A DNA stretch of 64,000 nucleotides, taken from contig NZ_FNFF01000018.1 of NCBI RefSeq assembly GCF_900100315.1, positions 1-64,000 of the forward strand, in the 5' to 3' direction. Position 1 is the first letter of the stretch. Each line of letters begins with the position of its first letter. The notes under the pieces are model-generated. The model worked only from the letters and a program-made list of their open reading frames with translations. It was not told the origin of the DNA and ran no database searches. Below, piece after piece: positions 47,707-57,127 of this stretch. The position numbers were made by a program, and so were the translations under genes. The DNA is from Streptomyces indicus. GTDB lineage: Bacteria; Actinomycetota; Actinomycetes; Streptomycetales; Streptomycetaceae.

Positions 47707-49354
47707 GGGTGCGCTGCGCCTCGTAGAGGTTGCGCGGCCACACCCCGCCGGGACGGCCGTACGCCTCGCTGCGGGTGTGCAGTTCCCCGGTGAAGTCCGG
47801 CTTGTCGATCTGGCCGAACTCGGTGACCTCGCTGATGGCCACGGTCGCGCTGTACGGGGCGATCTCGTCGATCCGTACGCAGCCCGCGCGGCCGTTGGTC
47901 ACGGTGACGTTCCAGTGCGTGAAGCGGGCCCCGTAGAGCGGGCCCGCGCTCGCGTCTCCGCCGTGGGTGCCGGTGTTGTCCACGGTGATGTCGGTGCGGA
48001 CGTTGGCGAAGGGCATGCCGCGGTGGGTGTCGAAGGTGCCCATCCGCATGTCGCCGCGGGACCAGACGTTGTAGCTGGACAGGCCCTCGACGTTCACGCC
48101 GTGCAGCTGGGTGCCCTTGGGCGCCGGGACGGTGCGCTGCTCGACGGTGAAGTCCTCGACCAGGTTGTCGTGCGAGCCCTCGCGGCAGTAGTACGGGTGG
48201 TGCGCACCGCGGCCCGCGACGCGGGTGTTGCGCAGGGTGCAGGCGGAGGCGGCGATGAACCCGAAGCCGTTGTCCACGTGGCGGACCACGACGTCCTCGG
48301 CCCAGCAGTCGTACGCGCACTGGAAGGCGAGCCCGTTGTAGCCGAGGTCGAGCAGGTGCTCGGACTGCGGGGTCTCGACCGCCTCCAGGGTCAGGCCCTC
48401 CACGCCCGCGCCGGTCAGCGGGGCGGCCAGGGTCGTCAGGCGCGGGTCCCATTCCGGGCGGACGTCGAGGGGCAGCGGGCGCTCGAAGGTGACCTTGCGG
48501 CCGCGCACCGAGGTGATCCTGGTGGGCCACTCGTAGGGCACGTACGAGGTGAGCTTGGTCTTGTCCTCCCAGGTGTAAGCCTCGGGGCCGGGGCCGCCGC
48601 CCGCCATGTGCTCCAGGAGCGTGTGGTCCGCGTCGTCGGCGAGCCGGAGCAGGACGAGCTGTCCGGGCTTCAGGCGCGAGGGGTCGGCCACCGTGACGGA
48701 CCAGGAGCCGCGCCCGGCCGGTTCGACGGCGCTCAGGGTCTCCCACTCGTCCCGCCTGTTGCCGGTCCAGCCCTCGAAGGGCCAGGCCTGAGCCTTGATC
48801 GCGGCGACCAGGGAGTCCCAACGGGCCTCGGGGGCCAGCCAGATGAGCCCGCCCGCCCAGGACCAGCCGGACTTCGTGCCGCCGTAGCGGCTGCCGTACT
48901 TGCCGATCAACTCGGTGAGGTGCTTGGTCGCGAGCAGCTTGGTGCGGCCGCTGCCCGCGCCGCGCAGCACCACACCGCTGTGGCCGATCCGGATGATCCC
49001 GTCGATGCGGTACGTGCCCGGCGGGACGAGCACCGTGCCACCGCCGGCCTCTCCGGCGGCGGCGATGGCACGGTTGATCGCGGGGGCGGCGTCCTCGGAG
49101 CCGTCGCTCTTCGCCCCGTACGCGAGGACGTTGGCGCGCACGCGGGGGCGCGGGCGGGTGCGGCTGCCGCGCGCGCAGCCCGCCCGGCCCACGTACGGGA
49201 TCTGCGGGTGGTCGAACGGGTTGCGGGTGAACTCCCGCCAGAGCTCCGCCACTTCGGGGCGGGCCGCGGCGGACGCCGGCGTCGCGCCGACGGTCACCCC
49301 GGCCACCACGGCTACCGCCCCGCCGAGCAGTCCGCGCCTGCTGAGCCGATCCAT
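47696..49354 (-). CDS. Tat-exported right-handed beta-helix protein
   Basis: A 552-residue secreted protein. The start MDRLSRRGLLGGAVAVVAG has the twin-arginine signature SRRGLL, a hydrophobic core and an ASA-AA cleavage region. The body begins RANVLAYGAKSDGSEDAAPA and has the parallel beta-helix/pectate-lyase-3-like pattern (GGTVLVPPGTYRIDGIIRI, SGVVLRGAGSGRTKLLAT), with NTRVAGRGAHHPYYCREGSH and repeats near the C-terminus. It may act on or bind polysaccharide; catalytic residues cannot be assigned by eye. ATG 49354 has GAGAGGG eight bases upstream. Confidence 0.83.
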   Translation of the reverse strand: MDRLSRRGLLGGAVAVVAGVTVGATPASAAARPEVAELWREFTRNPFDHPQIPYVGRAGCARGSRTRPRPRVRANVLAYGAKSDGSEDAAPAINRAIAAAGEAGGGTVLVPPGTYRIDGIIRIGHSGVVLRGAGSGRTKLLATKHLTELIGKYGSRYGGTKSGWSWAGGLIWLAPEARWDSLVAAIKAQAWPFEGWTGNRRDEWETLSAVEPAGRGSWSVTVADPSRLKPGQLVLLRLADDADHTLLEHMAGGGPGPEAYTWEDKTKLTSYVPYEWPTRITSVRGRKVTFERPLPLDVRPEWDPRLTTLAAPLTGAGVEGLTLEAVETPQSEHLLDLGYNGLAFQCAYDCWAEDVVVRHVDNGFGFIAASACTLRNTRVAGRGAHHPYYCREGSHDNLVEDFTVEQRTVPAPKGTQLHGVNVEGLSSYNVWSRGDMRMGTFDTHRGMPFANVRTDITVDNTGTHGGDASAGPLYGARFTHWNVTVTNGRAGCVRIDEIAPYSATVAISEVTEFGQIDKPDFTGELHTRSEAYGRPGGVWPRNLYEAQRTLRP

Positions 49355-49481
49355 GAGCACCGCCCTCTCACTCGAATTCACGTACATGAACAAAGTTCAC
49401 GTTTGCGTCGGCGGTGAGCATGGCACGGCGCCCCTTGGTGCGGAAGGGGTCGCGCAGAGGTGAACAGGGCGGGCGGCAGCC

Positions 49482-49991
49482 TCAGTTGGTGCGCGGCTTG
49501 GTCAGATGCGTGAACGCGTCCAGGTTGCGGGTGGACTCGCCGCGCGAGACCCGCCACTCGTACTCGCGCCGGATCGCCGAGGCGAAGCCCAGCTCCAGGA
49601 GCGTGTTGAAGGAGCCGTCGGCCTCTTCGAGTACCACCCCGAGCAGCCGGTCCAGCTCGGCCGGGGTGACGGCGGCGAGCGGGAGCTTGCCGGCGAGGTA
49701 GATGTCGCCGAGCTTGTCGATCGCGTAACTCACCCCGTACAGGCGGAGGTTGCGTTCGAGCAGCCAGCGGTGGACGCCCTCGGCGTTCTCGTCGGGGTGG
49801 CGGATCACGAAGGCGTTGAGCGAGAGCGCGTGCCGGCCCAGGCGCAGGGAGAGGGTGGTCGAGAGCTTGCGGGTGCCGGGGAGCTGCACCACGTAGACGC
49901 CGGGCTCGGGGGACTCCCAGGCGAGCTCGGCTTCCTTCAGCGCCTCTTCCAGGACCTCTCGGGCGTCCGCCGTGCTCTGCTCGTCAGCCAT
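49482..49991 (-). CDS. YbjN domain-containing protein
   Basis: A 169-residue protein of the YbjN/T3SS chaperone-like fold: an N-terminal helix (REVLEEALKEAELAWESPE), LSTTLSLRLGRHALSLNAFVIR and the ERNLRLYGVSYAIDKLGDIYLAG strand-helix segment. Actinobacterial members sit next to mshA, as here, but have no defined role. Its ATG overlaps the end of mshA by eight bases, so mshA-ybjN form one operon. Confidence 0.88.
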   Translation of the reverse strand: MADEQSTADAREVLEEALKEAELAWESPEPGVYVVQLPGTRKLSTTLSLRLGRHALSLNAFVIRHPDENAEGVHRWLLERNLRLYGVSYAIDKLGDIYLAGKLPLAAVTPAELDRLLGVVLEEADGSFNTLLELGFASAIRREYEWRVSRGESTRNLDAFTHLTKPRTN

Positions 49992-51348
49992 GGTGCGAGC
50001 GTACGCGACGGCGCCGGTCGTACAGGGCGGCGGTGTAGACGTCCGCGGTGGCCGCCGCGGCGGTGTCCCAGCCGAAGGAGCGGGCGTGCCGGTGGGCGGC
50101 GGCGCCCATCCGGTCGACCAGGTGCGGCTCGTCGGCGAAGAGCTCCAGCTTCTGCGCGTACGCGGCCGGGTCGTGCCCCTCGATCAGGAAGCCGCTGACC
50201 CCGTCGCGCACCGCCACGGGAAGCCCGCCGACGGCCGCCGCGAGCACCGGGGTGCCGGTGGCCTCGGCCTCTATGGCGACGAGTCCGAAGGATTCGCTGT
50301 ACGAGGGCATGACCAGCACGGACGCGGCACGGAACCAGTCGGCGAGCTGCTCCTGCCCGACCGGCGGCCGGAACCGTACGACATCGGCGATCCCCAGCTT
50401 GGCGGCCAGCTTCTGGAGCTTCTCGGGCTTGGCGAGGCCGCTGCCGGACGGGCCGCCGACCACCGGCACGAGCAGGCGGGAGCGCAGCTCGGGGCGACGG
50501 TCGAGGAGCAGGTGGACGGCCTTGAGCAGCACGTCGGGGGCCTTGAGGGGCTGGATGCGGCCGGCGAACAGCGGGATGAGGGCGTCCTGCGGCAGGCCCA
50601 GGCGCTGGCGGGCGGCGGCGCGGCCGTCGGCGGGGCGGAAGCGGTCGAGGTTCACGCCGGGGTGGACCACGGCGACCTTGGCGGGATCGGCGTCGTAGTG
50701 CCGTACGAGCTCGTCCGCCTCCTCGTCCGTGTTGGCTATGAGGCGGTCGGCGGCCTCGACGATCTGCGTCTCGCCGATCACGCGGGCGGCGGGCTCGGGG
50801 GTGTCGCCCTCGGCCAGCGCCGCGTTCTTGACCTTGGCCATGGTGTGCATGGCGTGCACGAGCGGGACGCCCCAGCGCTCGGCGGCGAGCCAGCCCACGT
50901 GGCCGCTCAGCCAGTAGTGCGAGTGCACCAGGTCGTAGTAGCCGGGGCGGTGGCCGGCCCAGGCACGCATCACGCCGTGCGTGAACGCGCAGAGCTGGGC
51001 GGGCAGTTCCTCCTTGGCGAGGCCTTCGTACGGGCCCGCGTCCACATGCCGTACGAGCACACCGGGGGCCAGCTCGACCTTGGGCGGGAGGTGTCCGGTG
51101 GTCGCCCGCGTGAAGATCTCGACCTCGATGTTGATCGCGGCCAGGCGCTTGGCGAGCTCGACGATGTAGACGTTCATGCCGCCCGCGTCGCCTGTGCCGG
51201 GCTGGTGCAGCGGCGAGGTGTGCACGCTGAGCATCGCGATCCGGCGGGGCTTTCTCGGGCCGCCGGTCAACCTGAGCCGCGGGGAGGTGGACAGCAGCGA
51301 AGGCGTGGAAGCGAGCCGTCCGCCGAGCCTGCTCACGTACTGGCTCAC
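49984..51348 (-). CDS. mshA: D-inositol-3-phosphate glycosyltransferase MshA
   Basis: A 454-residue GT4 glycosyltransferase, the first enzyme of mycothiol synthesis, which joins N-acetylglucosamine (from UDP-GlcNAc) to 1-L-inositol-1-phosphate. Features: HTSPLHQPGTGDAGGMNVYI at the N-terminus, ALIPLFAGRIQPLKAPDVLL, and EX7E-type PSYSESFGLVAIEAEATGTPV. The GTG at 51348 has GAAGGAGG at eight bases, which fixes the start; the open frame to 51642 is a shadow. It is the first gene of the operon with ybjN. Confidence 0.95.
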   Translation of the reverse strand: MSQYVSRLGGRLASTPSLLSTSPRLRLTGGPRKPRRIAMLSVHTSPLHQPGTGDAGGMNVYIVELAKRLAAINIEVEIFTRATTGHLPPKVELAPGVLVRHVDAGPYEGLAKEELPAQLCAFTHGVMRAWAGHRPGYYDLVHSHYWLSGHVGWLAAERWGVPLVHAMHTMAKVKNAALAEGDTPEPAARVIGETQIVEAADRLIANTDEEADELVRHYDADPAKVAVVHPGVNLDRFRPADGRAAARQRLGLPQDALIPLFAGRIQPLKAPDVLLKAVHLLLDRRPELRSRLLVPVVGGPSGSGLAKPEKLQKLAAKLGIADVVRFRPPVGQEQLADWFRAASVLVMPSYSESFGLVAIEAEATGTPVLAAAVGGLPVAVRDGVSGFLIEGHDPAAYAQKLELFADEPHLVDRMGAAAHRHARSFGWDTAAAATADVYTAALYDRRRRVRSHHG

Positions 51349-51623
51349 GCGCGCGGCCTCCTTCTGACGACGTGACTGGACGGGCATGGCGCGGCATGGC
51401 GGGCATGCCTGCGGGAGGGCACAGGGCACCCTCCGAACCACCGGAACACCGGAGGCACCCCTTCCTATTCCGGCCCCGGATCGCGGGGTCCGCTTCCGGC
51501 CTTGGATCGCGGGGTCCGCCGGCCCCGCAGTTCCAGGATCGCTGCGGGCGGGACGGGCCGCACGGCGGGCTCGGGGCGGCGGGCTCGGGGCGGAGGGCGC
51601 CGGGGCTGGCCGATACTGGACCC

Positions 51624-52424
51624 ATGGCCCGCACCCCCTCACGTCCCGTCGGGACCGTGACGCGCGGGACCACCAACCCCAACCGGCTGCGCCGCATGGA
51701 CCGCTGGATCGCCGAGCGGCACGGGCGGGCGCTGCGGGCGCACCCCGCCCCGCTCGCCGTGGACCTCGGGTACGGGGCCGCGCCCTGGACCGCCGTCGAG
51801 CTCCTGCACCGGCTGCGCACGGCGGCCGCGGACGTCCGGGTCGTGGGCATCGAGATCGAGCCGGCGCGGGTCGCGGGCGCGAAGCCGTACGAGGAGGAGG
51901 GCCTCACCTTCCGGCTCGGCGGCTTCGAGGTGCCCACCACGCCCGCCGAAGGGGCGCCGCTGCTGATCCGCGCGGCCAATGTCCTGCGGCAGTACGACGA
52001 GGAGCAGGTGGCCGAGGTGTGGCGGCGGCTGTGCGGCCGGCTCGCACCCGACGGGCTGCTCGTCGAGGGCACCTGCGACGAGATCGGGCGGCGGCACGTG
52101 TGGGTGACGCTGGGGCCCGAGGGCCCGCGGACGGTGACCTTCGCGACCCGGCTCGGCTCGCTCGAGCAGCCCTCCGACCTGGCCGAGCGGCTGCCGAAGG
52201 CGCTGATCCACCGCAATGTGCCGGGCGAGCCGGTGCACGCGTTCCTGCGGGACTTCGACCGCGCCTGGGCGGCCGCGGCACCGTACGCCTCCTACGGGGC
52301 GCGGCAGCGGTGGATCCGCACGGTGCGCGATCTGCGCGCCGACTGGCCGGTGGTGGACGGGAGTTCGCGGTGGCGGCAGGGCGAGGTGACGGTGGAGTGG
52401 GGGGCGTTGGCCCCGCGCGCCTGA
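51624..52424 (+). CDS. class I SAM-dependent methyltransferase
   Basis: A 266-residue protein with a Rossmann methyltransferase core: PLAVDLGYGAAPWTAVELLHR is motif I (DLGYG), VRVVGIEIEPARVAGAK is motif II (acidic end), and LIRAANVLRQYDEEQVAEVW the later motif. The substrate is unknown. The ATG at 51624 follows a leader with little ribosome-site similarity. It is divergent from mshA; 275 bases lie between. In S. coelicolor a homologue also sits next to mshA, from memory. Confidence 0.85.
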   Translation: MARTPSRPVGTVTRGTTNPNRLRRMDRWIAERHGRALRAHPAPLAVDLGYGAAPWTAVELLHRLRTAAADVRVVGIEIEPARVAGAKPYEEEGLTFRLGGFEVPTTPAEGAPLLIRAANVLRQYDEEQVAEVWRRLCGRLAPDGLLVEGTCDEIGRRHVWVTLGPEGPRTVTFATRLGSLEQPSDLAERLPKALIHRNVPGEPVHAFLRDFDRAWAAAAPYASYGARQRWIRTVRDLRADWPVVDGSSRWRQGEVTVEWGALAPRA

Positions 52425-52708
52425 GCCGCCGCGCTGCGTCAGCCCAAGTAACACCAAACCGCACATATTTCCCCAACCTCCACAAGGGTGACGTCTCGCT
52501 TCGACGGGAACGCGACGCGGTACTCATTCGTCAGACGTGACGGGACGGGCGGGAAGTGGCGGGTGGGGAAGCGGAGTTGGTCCCGCGGTGCGGCTGTTGT
52601 CGCCGTGTGGCCGGGTTCGTGTTCTGCGTGACCCTGTCGGAATCGGCGCGGCCGTGGCACCATCCCGGAGTCGTGCACAGTTACTGACGGGCCATCAGAT
52701 CAGGGGGC

Positions 52709-53797
52709 GTGGGCGTGACCTGCAGGCGAACCTCGACCATCGCGGCCATGGCGCTGGTCTGCGCGCTGAGTGTGCTCAGCGTGCCCGGCCCCGCGGGCGC
52801 CGTACCCCTGGCCGGACCGCCCGCCGCACCGCCGGCCGCACCGGACGACCCCGAGCCCAGGAGCCGCAATCTGCAGGAAGTGCGCGCGGAGCTGGACGAC
52901 CTCTACCACGACGCGGCGGTCGCGACGGACGCGTACAACGCGGCGGAGGAAGAGGCCAAGAAGCAGTCCGACCAGATCGTCAAGCTGGCCAACAGGATCC
53001 AGCAGTTGCAGGACAAGCGCGACAAGCTGAAGGACCGCGCGGGTGCGGCCGCCCGCGCGCAGTACCGCAGCGGCGGCGTGCCCCCGCAGGCGCAGCTGGT
53101 CCTGAGCGACGACCCGCAGGAGTTCCTGGACGGCGCGCAGCGCGTGCGCCAGGGCCAGCACGCGACGACGACGCTGGTGGAGGAACTGACCACCACGCAG
53201 GACGACTTGCAGCTGTACGCGAAGGACGCCGGCCTGTACTGGAAGGAGCTCGACGAGCACCGCGAGAAGCAGGCCAAGCGCAAGAAGACGATCGAGTCGA
53301 AGATCAAGGCCGCCGAGAAGCTCGAGAAGAAACTGGAGAAGGAGGAGCGCGAGCGCCTTCTCCAGATGGAGCAGGACGCCGCCGTACAGGCCCAGACCGC
53401 CTGGCTGGACACCGGGATACTCGACGAGATCAAGGGCAAGGCCTCCGCCCGGGGCGCGAAGGCCGTCGCGTTCGCGACGCAGCAGATCGGCAAGCCGTAC
53501 GTGTGGGGCGCCGAGGGGCCGTCCTCGTACGACTGCTCGGGCCTGACCTCGCAGGCCTGGGCGGCCGCCGGGCGCGGCATACCGCGCACCTCCCAGGAGC
53601 AGTGGCGGCAGCTGCCGCGCATCAAGGTGCGCGACATGCGGCCGGGCGACCTGATCATCTACCACGCCGACGCCAGCCATGTCGGGATGTACATCGGCAA
53701 GGGCGCGATCGTGCACGCCCCGCGCCCGGGGCGGGATGTCACGGTGGCGGGCGCCGGTTCCATGCCGATCCTCGGGGTCGTACGGCCGGACAAGTAG
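52709..53797 (+). CDS. secreted NlpC/P60 cell-wall hydrolase
   Basis: A 362-residue exported protein. A signal peptide (ALVCALSVLSVPGPAGAV) and Pro/Ala spacer precede two coiled-coil stretches (residues about 55-130 and 175-225, for example EEAKKQSDQIVKLANRIQQL and KIKAAEKLEKKLEKEERER), then a C-terminal NlpC/P60 catalytic domain with SSYDCSGLTSQAW (catalytic Cys) and DASHVGMYIGKGAIVHA (catalytic His). This RipA-like design points to a peptidoglycan endopeptidase acting at division or growth sites. GTG at 52709 gives a complete signal peptide. I looked for a c-di-AMP riboswitch upstream and found none convincing. Confidence 0.92.
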   Translation: MGVTCRRTSTIAAMALVCALSVLSVPGPAGAVPLAGPPAAPPAAPDDPEPRSRNLQEVRAELDDLYHDAAVATDAYNAAEEEAKKQSDQIVKLANRIQQLQDKRDKLKDRAGAAARAQYRSGGVPPQAQLVLSDDPQEFLDGAQRVRQGQHATTTLVEELTTTQDDLQLYAKDAGLYWKELDEHREKQAKRKKTIESKIKAAEKLEKKLEKEERERLLQMEQDAAVQAQTAWLDTGILDEIKGKASARGAKAVAFATQQIGKPYVWGAEGPSSYDCSGLTSQAWAAAGRGIPRTSQEQWRQLPRIKVRDMRPGDLIIYHADASHVGMYIGKGAIVHAPRPGRDVTVAGAGSMPILGVVRPDK

Positions 53798-54068
53798 GCG
53801 CCGGGCGCGGCCGCCTCAAAAGGTGTGGTCGTGACCCCGCTCACGTGACCTGCGCCACCCGGGCAACCTCCACGGCGTGATGTTCGTCATCCCGGTTGGA
53901 GCCGTCGCGTGCCCAATTACGGGGCGGGACGCGGCATATGACTCCGGCTGTTTGCTGATCGCCATTCCAAACCGGCGCCGGCTACCGCTAAGGTCCCCGT
54001 CGGCGGAACGTCGTTCGACTAGGTGTCGTCCCGCCGCGCCCTCGGGGGGAGGGAAGGAAACCAGAAGG

Positions 54069-55385
54069 ATGCCCGTACCCATACCGCGGCAGAGAGCAGT
54101 CCCGGCCGTGGAAAGTGGTCAGGCTCAGCCCGCCCCGGCGCCCGCAGCCGGTGCGGACGCCCTGCCGGCACAGCCCGGCGCCGTCGAGAACGGCGGCGGC
54201 GGTCTGACGCTGCTCGTGATCGAGGACGACCCGGCCCAGGCGCTGAGCGTGCCCGCGCTGCTCGACGCGGCGGGCAAGCCCATCAAGGTGCGCACGGCCC
54301 GCAATCTGACGGAGGCCGAGCGCCTCCTCACCGACGACGTGCACTGCATCCTGCTCGACCTCTCGCTGCCCGCCCCCGGCCGCGCGGGCTCCCCGGGCGG
54401 CGAGGACGAGCTGGGCACCCTCAAGCACGTGCTGCGCCTCGCGCCCCGGCACGCCGTGCTCGCGCTGACCGCGAGCGACGACACCGAGCGGGCCGCGGAG
54501 GCGGTACGGGTCGGCGCGCAGGACTACCTGTTCCGCGACGAGCTGGACAGCCGCGTCCTGACCCGCGCGATCCGTTACGCGGTGGAGCGCAAGCGGGCCG
54601 ACGTGGCGCAGCGCCAGCTCACCGAGTCCCGGCTGCGCGCCCAGGAGAACGCCCGCCTGGAGCGCGGTCTGCTGCCCACGCCGCTGCTCGAGGGCTCCCC
54701 GCTGCGGTTCGCCGCGCGCTACCGTCCCGGCCGCTCGCGCGCGCTGCTCGGCGGCGACTTCTACGACGCCGTGCGCACCCCCGACGGCACGGTGCACGCG
54801 ATGATCGGCGACGTGTGCGGGCACGGCCCGGACGAGGCGGCGCTCGGCGTGGAACTCCGGATCGCCTGGCGCGCGTTGACCTTCGCGGGCCTGTGCGGGG
54901 ACGAGCTGCTCTCCACGCTCCAGCAGGTCCTGGAGCACGAGCGTCCGGACGACGAGATCTTCGCGACGCTCTGCACGGTGGACATCTCCCCCGACGGCCG
55001 CCGCGCGGGCCTGTGCCTGGCCGGCCACCCCTCGCCGCTGATCGCGCGCGCGGGCGGCCGCGCCGAGCTGCTCCCGTACGAGAACAGCGGCCCGGCGCTC
55101 GGCCTGCTCCCGCGCGCCCGCTGGCCGCGCCAGCAGGTGGAGCTCGGCGGCGCGTGGAGCCTGATGCTCTACACCGACGGTCTGATCGAGGGCCGCGTGG
55201 AGGCGGGCAGCAAGCGCCGCCTGGGCCAGGACGGCATGGTGGCGATGATCCGCCGCCAGCTCGACGAGGGCCTCGGCGGCGACGGCCTGCTCCAGGCCGC
55301 GGTCAACGAGGTCCGCGATCTGAACGGCGGCGAGCTGACGGACGACGTGGCCGTGGTCCTCCTGGAGCGGGGACCGAGGGCCTGA
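54069..55385 (+). CDS. receiver-domain PP2C phosphatase (RsbU-like)
   Basis: A 438-residue protein. After a Pro/Ala-rich N-terminus, a receiver domain (LLVIEDDPAQALSVPALLDA with acidic pair, phospho-Asp in CILLDLSLPAPGR) is followed by a linker helix and a SpoIIE/PP2C phosphatase domain: LLGGDFYDAV and MIGDVCGHGPDEAALG (metal Asp), YTDGLIEGR and LTDDVAVVLL. It should dephosphorylate an anti-sigma-factor antagonist when its receiver is phosphorylated, linking to SigB-type stress control. The ATG at 54069 has AAGGAAACC upstream; the longer open frame is not. A repeat in the -1 frame follows the stop. Confidence 0.88.
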   Translation: MPVPIPRQRAVPAVESGQAQPAPAPAAGADALPAQPGAVENGGGGLTLLVIEDDPAQALSVPALLDAAGKPIKVRTARNLTEAERLLTDDVHCILLDLSLPAPGRAGSPGGEDELGTLKHVLRLAPRHAVLALTASDDTERAAEAVRVGAQDYLFRDELDSRVLTRAIRYAVERKRADVAQRQLTESRLRAQENARLERGLLPTPLLEGSPLRFAARYRPGRSRALLGGDFYDAVRTPDGTVHAMIGDVCGHGPDEAALGVELRIAWRALTFAGLCGDELLSTLQQVLEHERPDDEIFATLCTVDISPDGRRAGLCLAGHPSPLIARAGGRAELLPYENSGPALGLLPRARWPRQQVELGGAWSLMLYTDGLIEGRVEAGSKRRLGQDGMVAMIRRQLDEGLGGDGLLQAAVNEVRDLNGGELTDDVAVVLLERGPRA

Positions 55386-55474
55386 CAGCGGCCGAGGGCG
55401 GCCTCGCGGTCGAGGGCAGCCTGGCGTTCGAGGGCGACCTTCCGGTCGAGGGCGGCCTTCCAATCGAGTCCTGA
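55386..55474 (+). repeat. 18-bp tandem repeat after the PP2C gene
   Basis: CGAGGGC-type 18-bp units begin at 55393, 55411, 55429, 55447 and 55465, directly after the phosphatase stop. In the -1 frame they encode EGGLAV/EGSLAF/EGDLPV-type six-residue repeats up to a stop at 55474. A hairpin is not obvious. It may be a lost C-terminal tail. Confidence 0.85.
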
Positions 55475-55559
55475 CAGCAGAACGGCGGATCCGCCCTGGG
55501 GACGGATCCGCCGATCAGTGCTGCGGTGCGGGCTCGGCGCCCGCGCTGCGGCACGGGGC

Positions 55560-55898
55560 TCAGCGCCCGCCGTTGTACGGCCCGTACGGACCGTCGCTGC
55601 TGGAGCCGCCGCGGCGGCCGCGGCCGCCTCCGGTGACCTGCTGGAGCGCGGGGCGGACGTCGACGAAGAACACGATCGTCGCGATCAGGCCGGCGATCTG
55701 GAGGAAGAGCATCGGCACGACCAGATTGACCAGCACCACGATGCCGAGAATGATCAGCCAGAAATTCTTGGTCTGCTTGTCCGCGGCCCGATAGGCGTCC
55801 TCGCGGAACGTCACCGCCATGACGAGGGCCACCACCGCGAGCACCAGCATCGCCATGAAGAGCAGCCACATGAAGCCGGCGAAACCCTGCATCAGCAC
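55560..55898 (-). CDS. DUF2516 membrane protein
   Basis: A 112-residue protein with three membrane segments: FAGFMWLLFMAMLVLAVVAL, KNFWLIILGIVVLVNLVVPM and LFLQIAGLIATIVFFVDV, followed by a Gly/Arg/Ser-rich tail. This is the DUF2516 family, often beside a helix-turn-helix regulator and an HBHA-like protein as here. GTG 55898 (VLMQGFAGF) matches the family N-terminus and has AGGTGG eight bases upstream; the longer ATG at 55976 would add a polar leader. Function unknown. Confidence 0.83.
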   Translation of the reverse strand: MLMQGFAGFMWLLFMAMLVLAVVALVMAVTFREDAYRAADKQTKNFWLIILGIVVLVNLVVPMLFLQIAGLIATIVFFVDVRPALQQVTGGGRGRRGGSSSDGPYGPYNGGR

Positions 55899-56026
55899 TT
55901 CGTCCACCACCTGTGTGTCGGGCCACTCATTGTCCGGTTCATTGCGGCCACCGTACCCGGAGAACGGCCCGGACACTCCGTTCGTGCCCGGGCCGGTCGC
56001 TCGGCGGGAAGTCCGCCGCCTGTGCC

Positions 56027-56650
56027 TTACTCGGCAGCCGGCGTGGTCTTCTTCGCCGCGGGCTTACGGGCCGGAGCCTTCTTGGCGGCCGGCTTCTTGG
56101 CCGGGGCCTTGGCCTCGGCGGCCGGAGCAGCAGCCGGAGCAGGAGCCGCGGCGGACGCGGCCGGAGCCTCGTCCTTCGGCGCGGCGCCGGTCTCGTCCTT
56201 GCCCTCGACCACGATGGCCAGTTCCTCGATCTCCTCGGCCGCCTCGCCGCGCCAGGTCTTCACGGCCTGCTCGCCGCGCTCGGCGACCTCGTCGTACTTC
56301 TCACGGGCCTTGACGGCGTACTCGGCGGCCACGCCCACCCCGCGCAGGGCCAGGTCCTGGGCGGTCTCGCCGAGCTTCTTGAGGTCGGTGTCGAAGCCGC
56401 CGATGACCTCGGCGACCTTGGCCTGCACGACCTCCTGCACCTCCTTGGCGCGGGCGGCGGCCTTCTCCTGGACGGCCTTCGGGTCGGTGTTGCGCACGGA
56501 CTCGAAGCGCTCGGGGGCCTCGGCCTGGATCTTCTCGATCAGCTCGGGCACGCGCTTGGCCTGCTGGAAGGCGAGGTCGGCGGTACCGGCGGCGAAGTAG
56601 AGGGGCTTGGGGTCGGTGACGGCCTTGCGGATGTCGTCGGTGAGAGCCAT
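56027..56650 (-). CDS. HBHA-like helical protein with Lys/Ala/Pro tail
   Basis: A 207-residue protein. Residues 1-140 are predicted helical (LTDDIRKAVTDPKPLYFAAG, DLAFQQAKRVPELIEKIQAE, TDLKKLGETAQDLALRGV), then an acidic hinge, and a C-terminal tail of AKKPAAKKAPARKPAAKK repeats, like mycobacterial heparin-binding haemagglutinin and histone-like tails. It may bind nucleoid, membrane or polyanions. The ATG at 56650 is preceded by GGAGG. It lies 38 bases downstream of the XRE regulator in the same direction, so one operon. Confidence 0.82.
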   Translation of the reverse strand: MALTDDIRKAVTDPKPLYFAAGTADLAFQQAKRVPELIEKIQAEAPERFESVRNTDPKAVQEKAAARAKEVQEVVQAKVAEVIGGFDTDLKKLGETAQDLALRGVGVAAEYAVKAREKYDEVAERGEQAVKTWRGEAAEEIEELAIVVEGKDETGAAPKDEAPAASAAAPAPAAAPAAEAKAPAKKPAAKKAPARKPAAKKTTPAAE

Positions 56651-56687
56651 GACGTACGTACCTCCGATAGGTATGAGGGTGCTGGCG

Positions 56688-57101
56688 TCAGTCGTCGCCG
56701 GCCGCGCGGGGCTGGTCATCGGCGGTGTCGCTGCCGTCCTGAGCGGCTGTGGGAGCGGTGCCGTTCTCCTTGCGGAACGACTCGTAGATCTGCAGGAGCA
56801 CCTGCTTCTGCCGCTCGTTGATCGAGGGGTCCGCGAGGATCGCGGCCCGCGTCTCGACTTCGTCGCGGTCGCGCTCGTCGAGGATCCCGGCCTGCACGTA
56901 CAGCGTCTCGGCGGAGATCCGGAGGGCCTTCGCCAGCTGCTGCAGAATCTCGGCACTCGGCTTGCGCAGCCCGCGCTCGATCTGACTCAGATACGGATTG
57001 GACACACCCGCGGCATCGGCGAGCTGCCTGAGCGACAGCTGCGCATTGCGCCGCTGCTCGCGCAGATACTCACCGAGATTGCCGACGTTGAGCGTTGCCA
57101 T
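56688..57101 (-). CDS. XRE-family transcriptional regulator
   Basis: A 137-residue regulator. Residues 9-70 form a Cro/XRE helix-turn-helix: GEYLREQRRNAQLSLRQLAD, VSNPYLSQIERGLRKPSAEI. The remainder is helical with an acidic, disordered end. It is the first gene of the operon with the HBHA-like gene. A perfect 28-bp palindrome lies 26 bases upstream of its start codon, very likely its own operator. Confidence 0.88.
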   Translation of the reverse strand: MATLNVGNLGEYLREQRRNAQLSLRQLADAAGVSNPYLSQIERGLRKPSAEILQQLAKALRISAETLYVQAGILDERDRDEVETRAAILADPSINERQKQVLLQIYESFRKENGTAPTAAQDGSDTADDQPRAAGDD

Positions 57102-57127
57102 AGCTGCATGCTGCCGCAGTCGCGCTA

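Noticed and set aside
52425..52708. c-di-AMP (ydaO-type) riboswitch upstream of the NlpC/P60 gene
   Set aside because: Such elements are common before Streptomyces cell-wall hydrolase genes, but the conserved core could not be found by eye.
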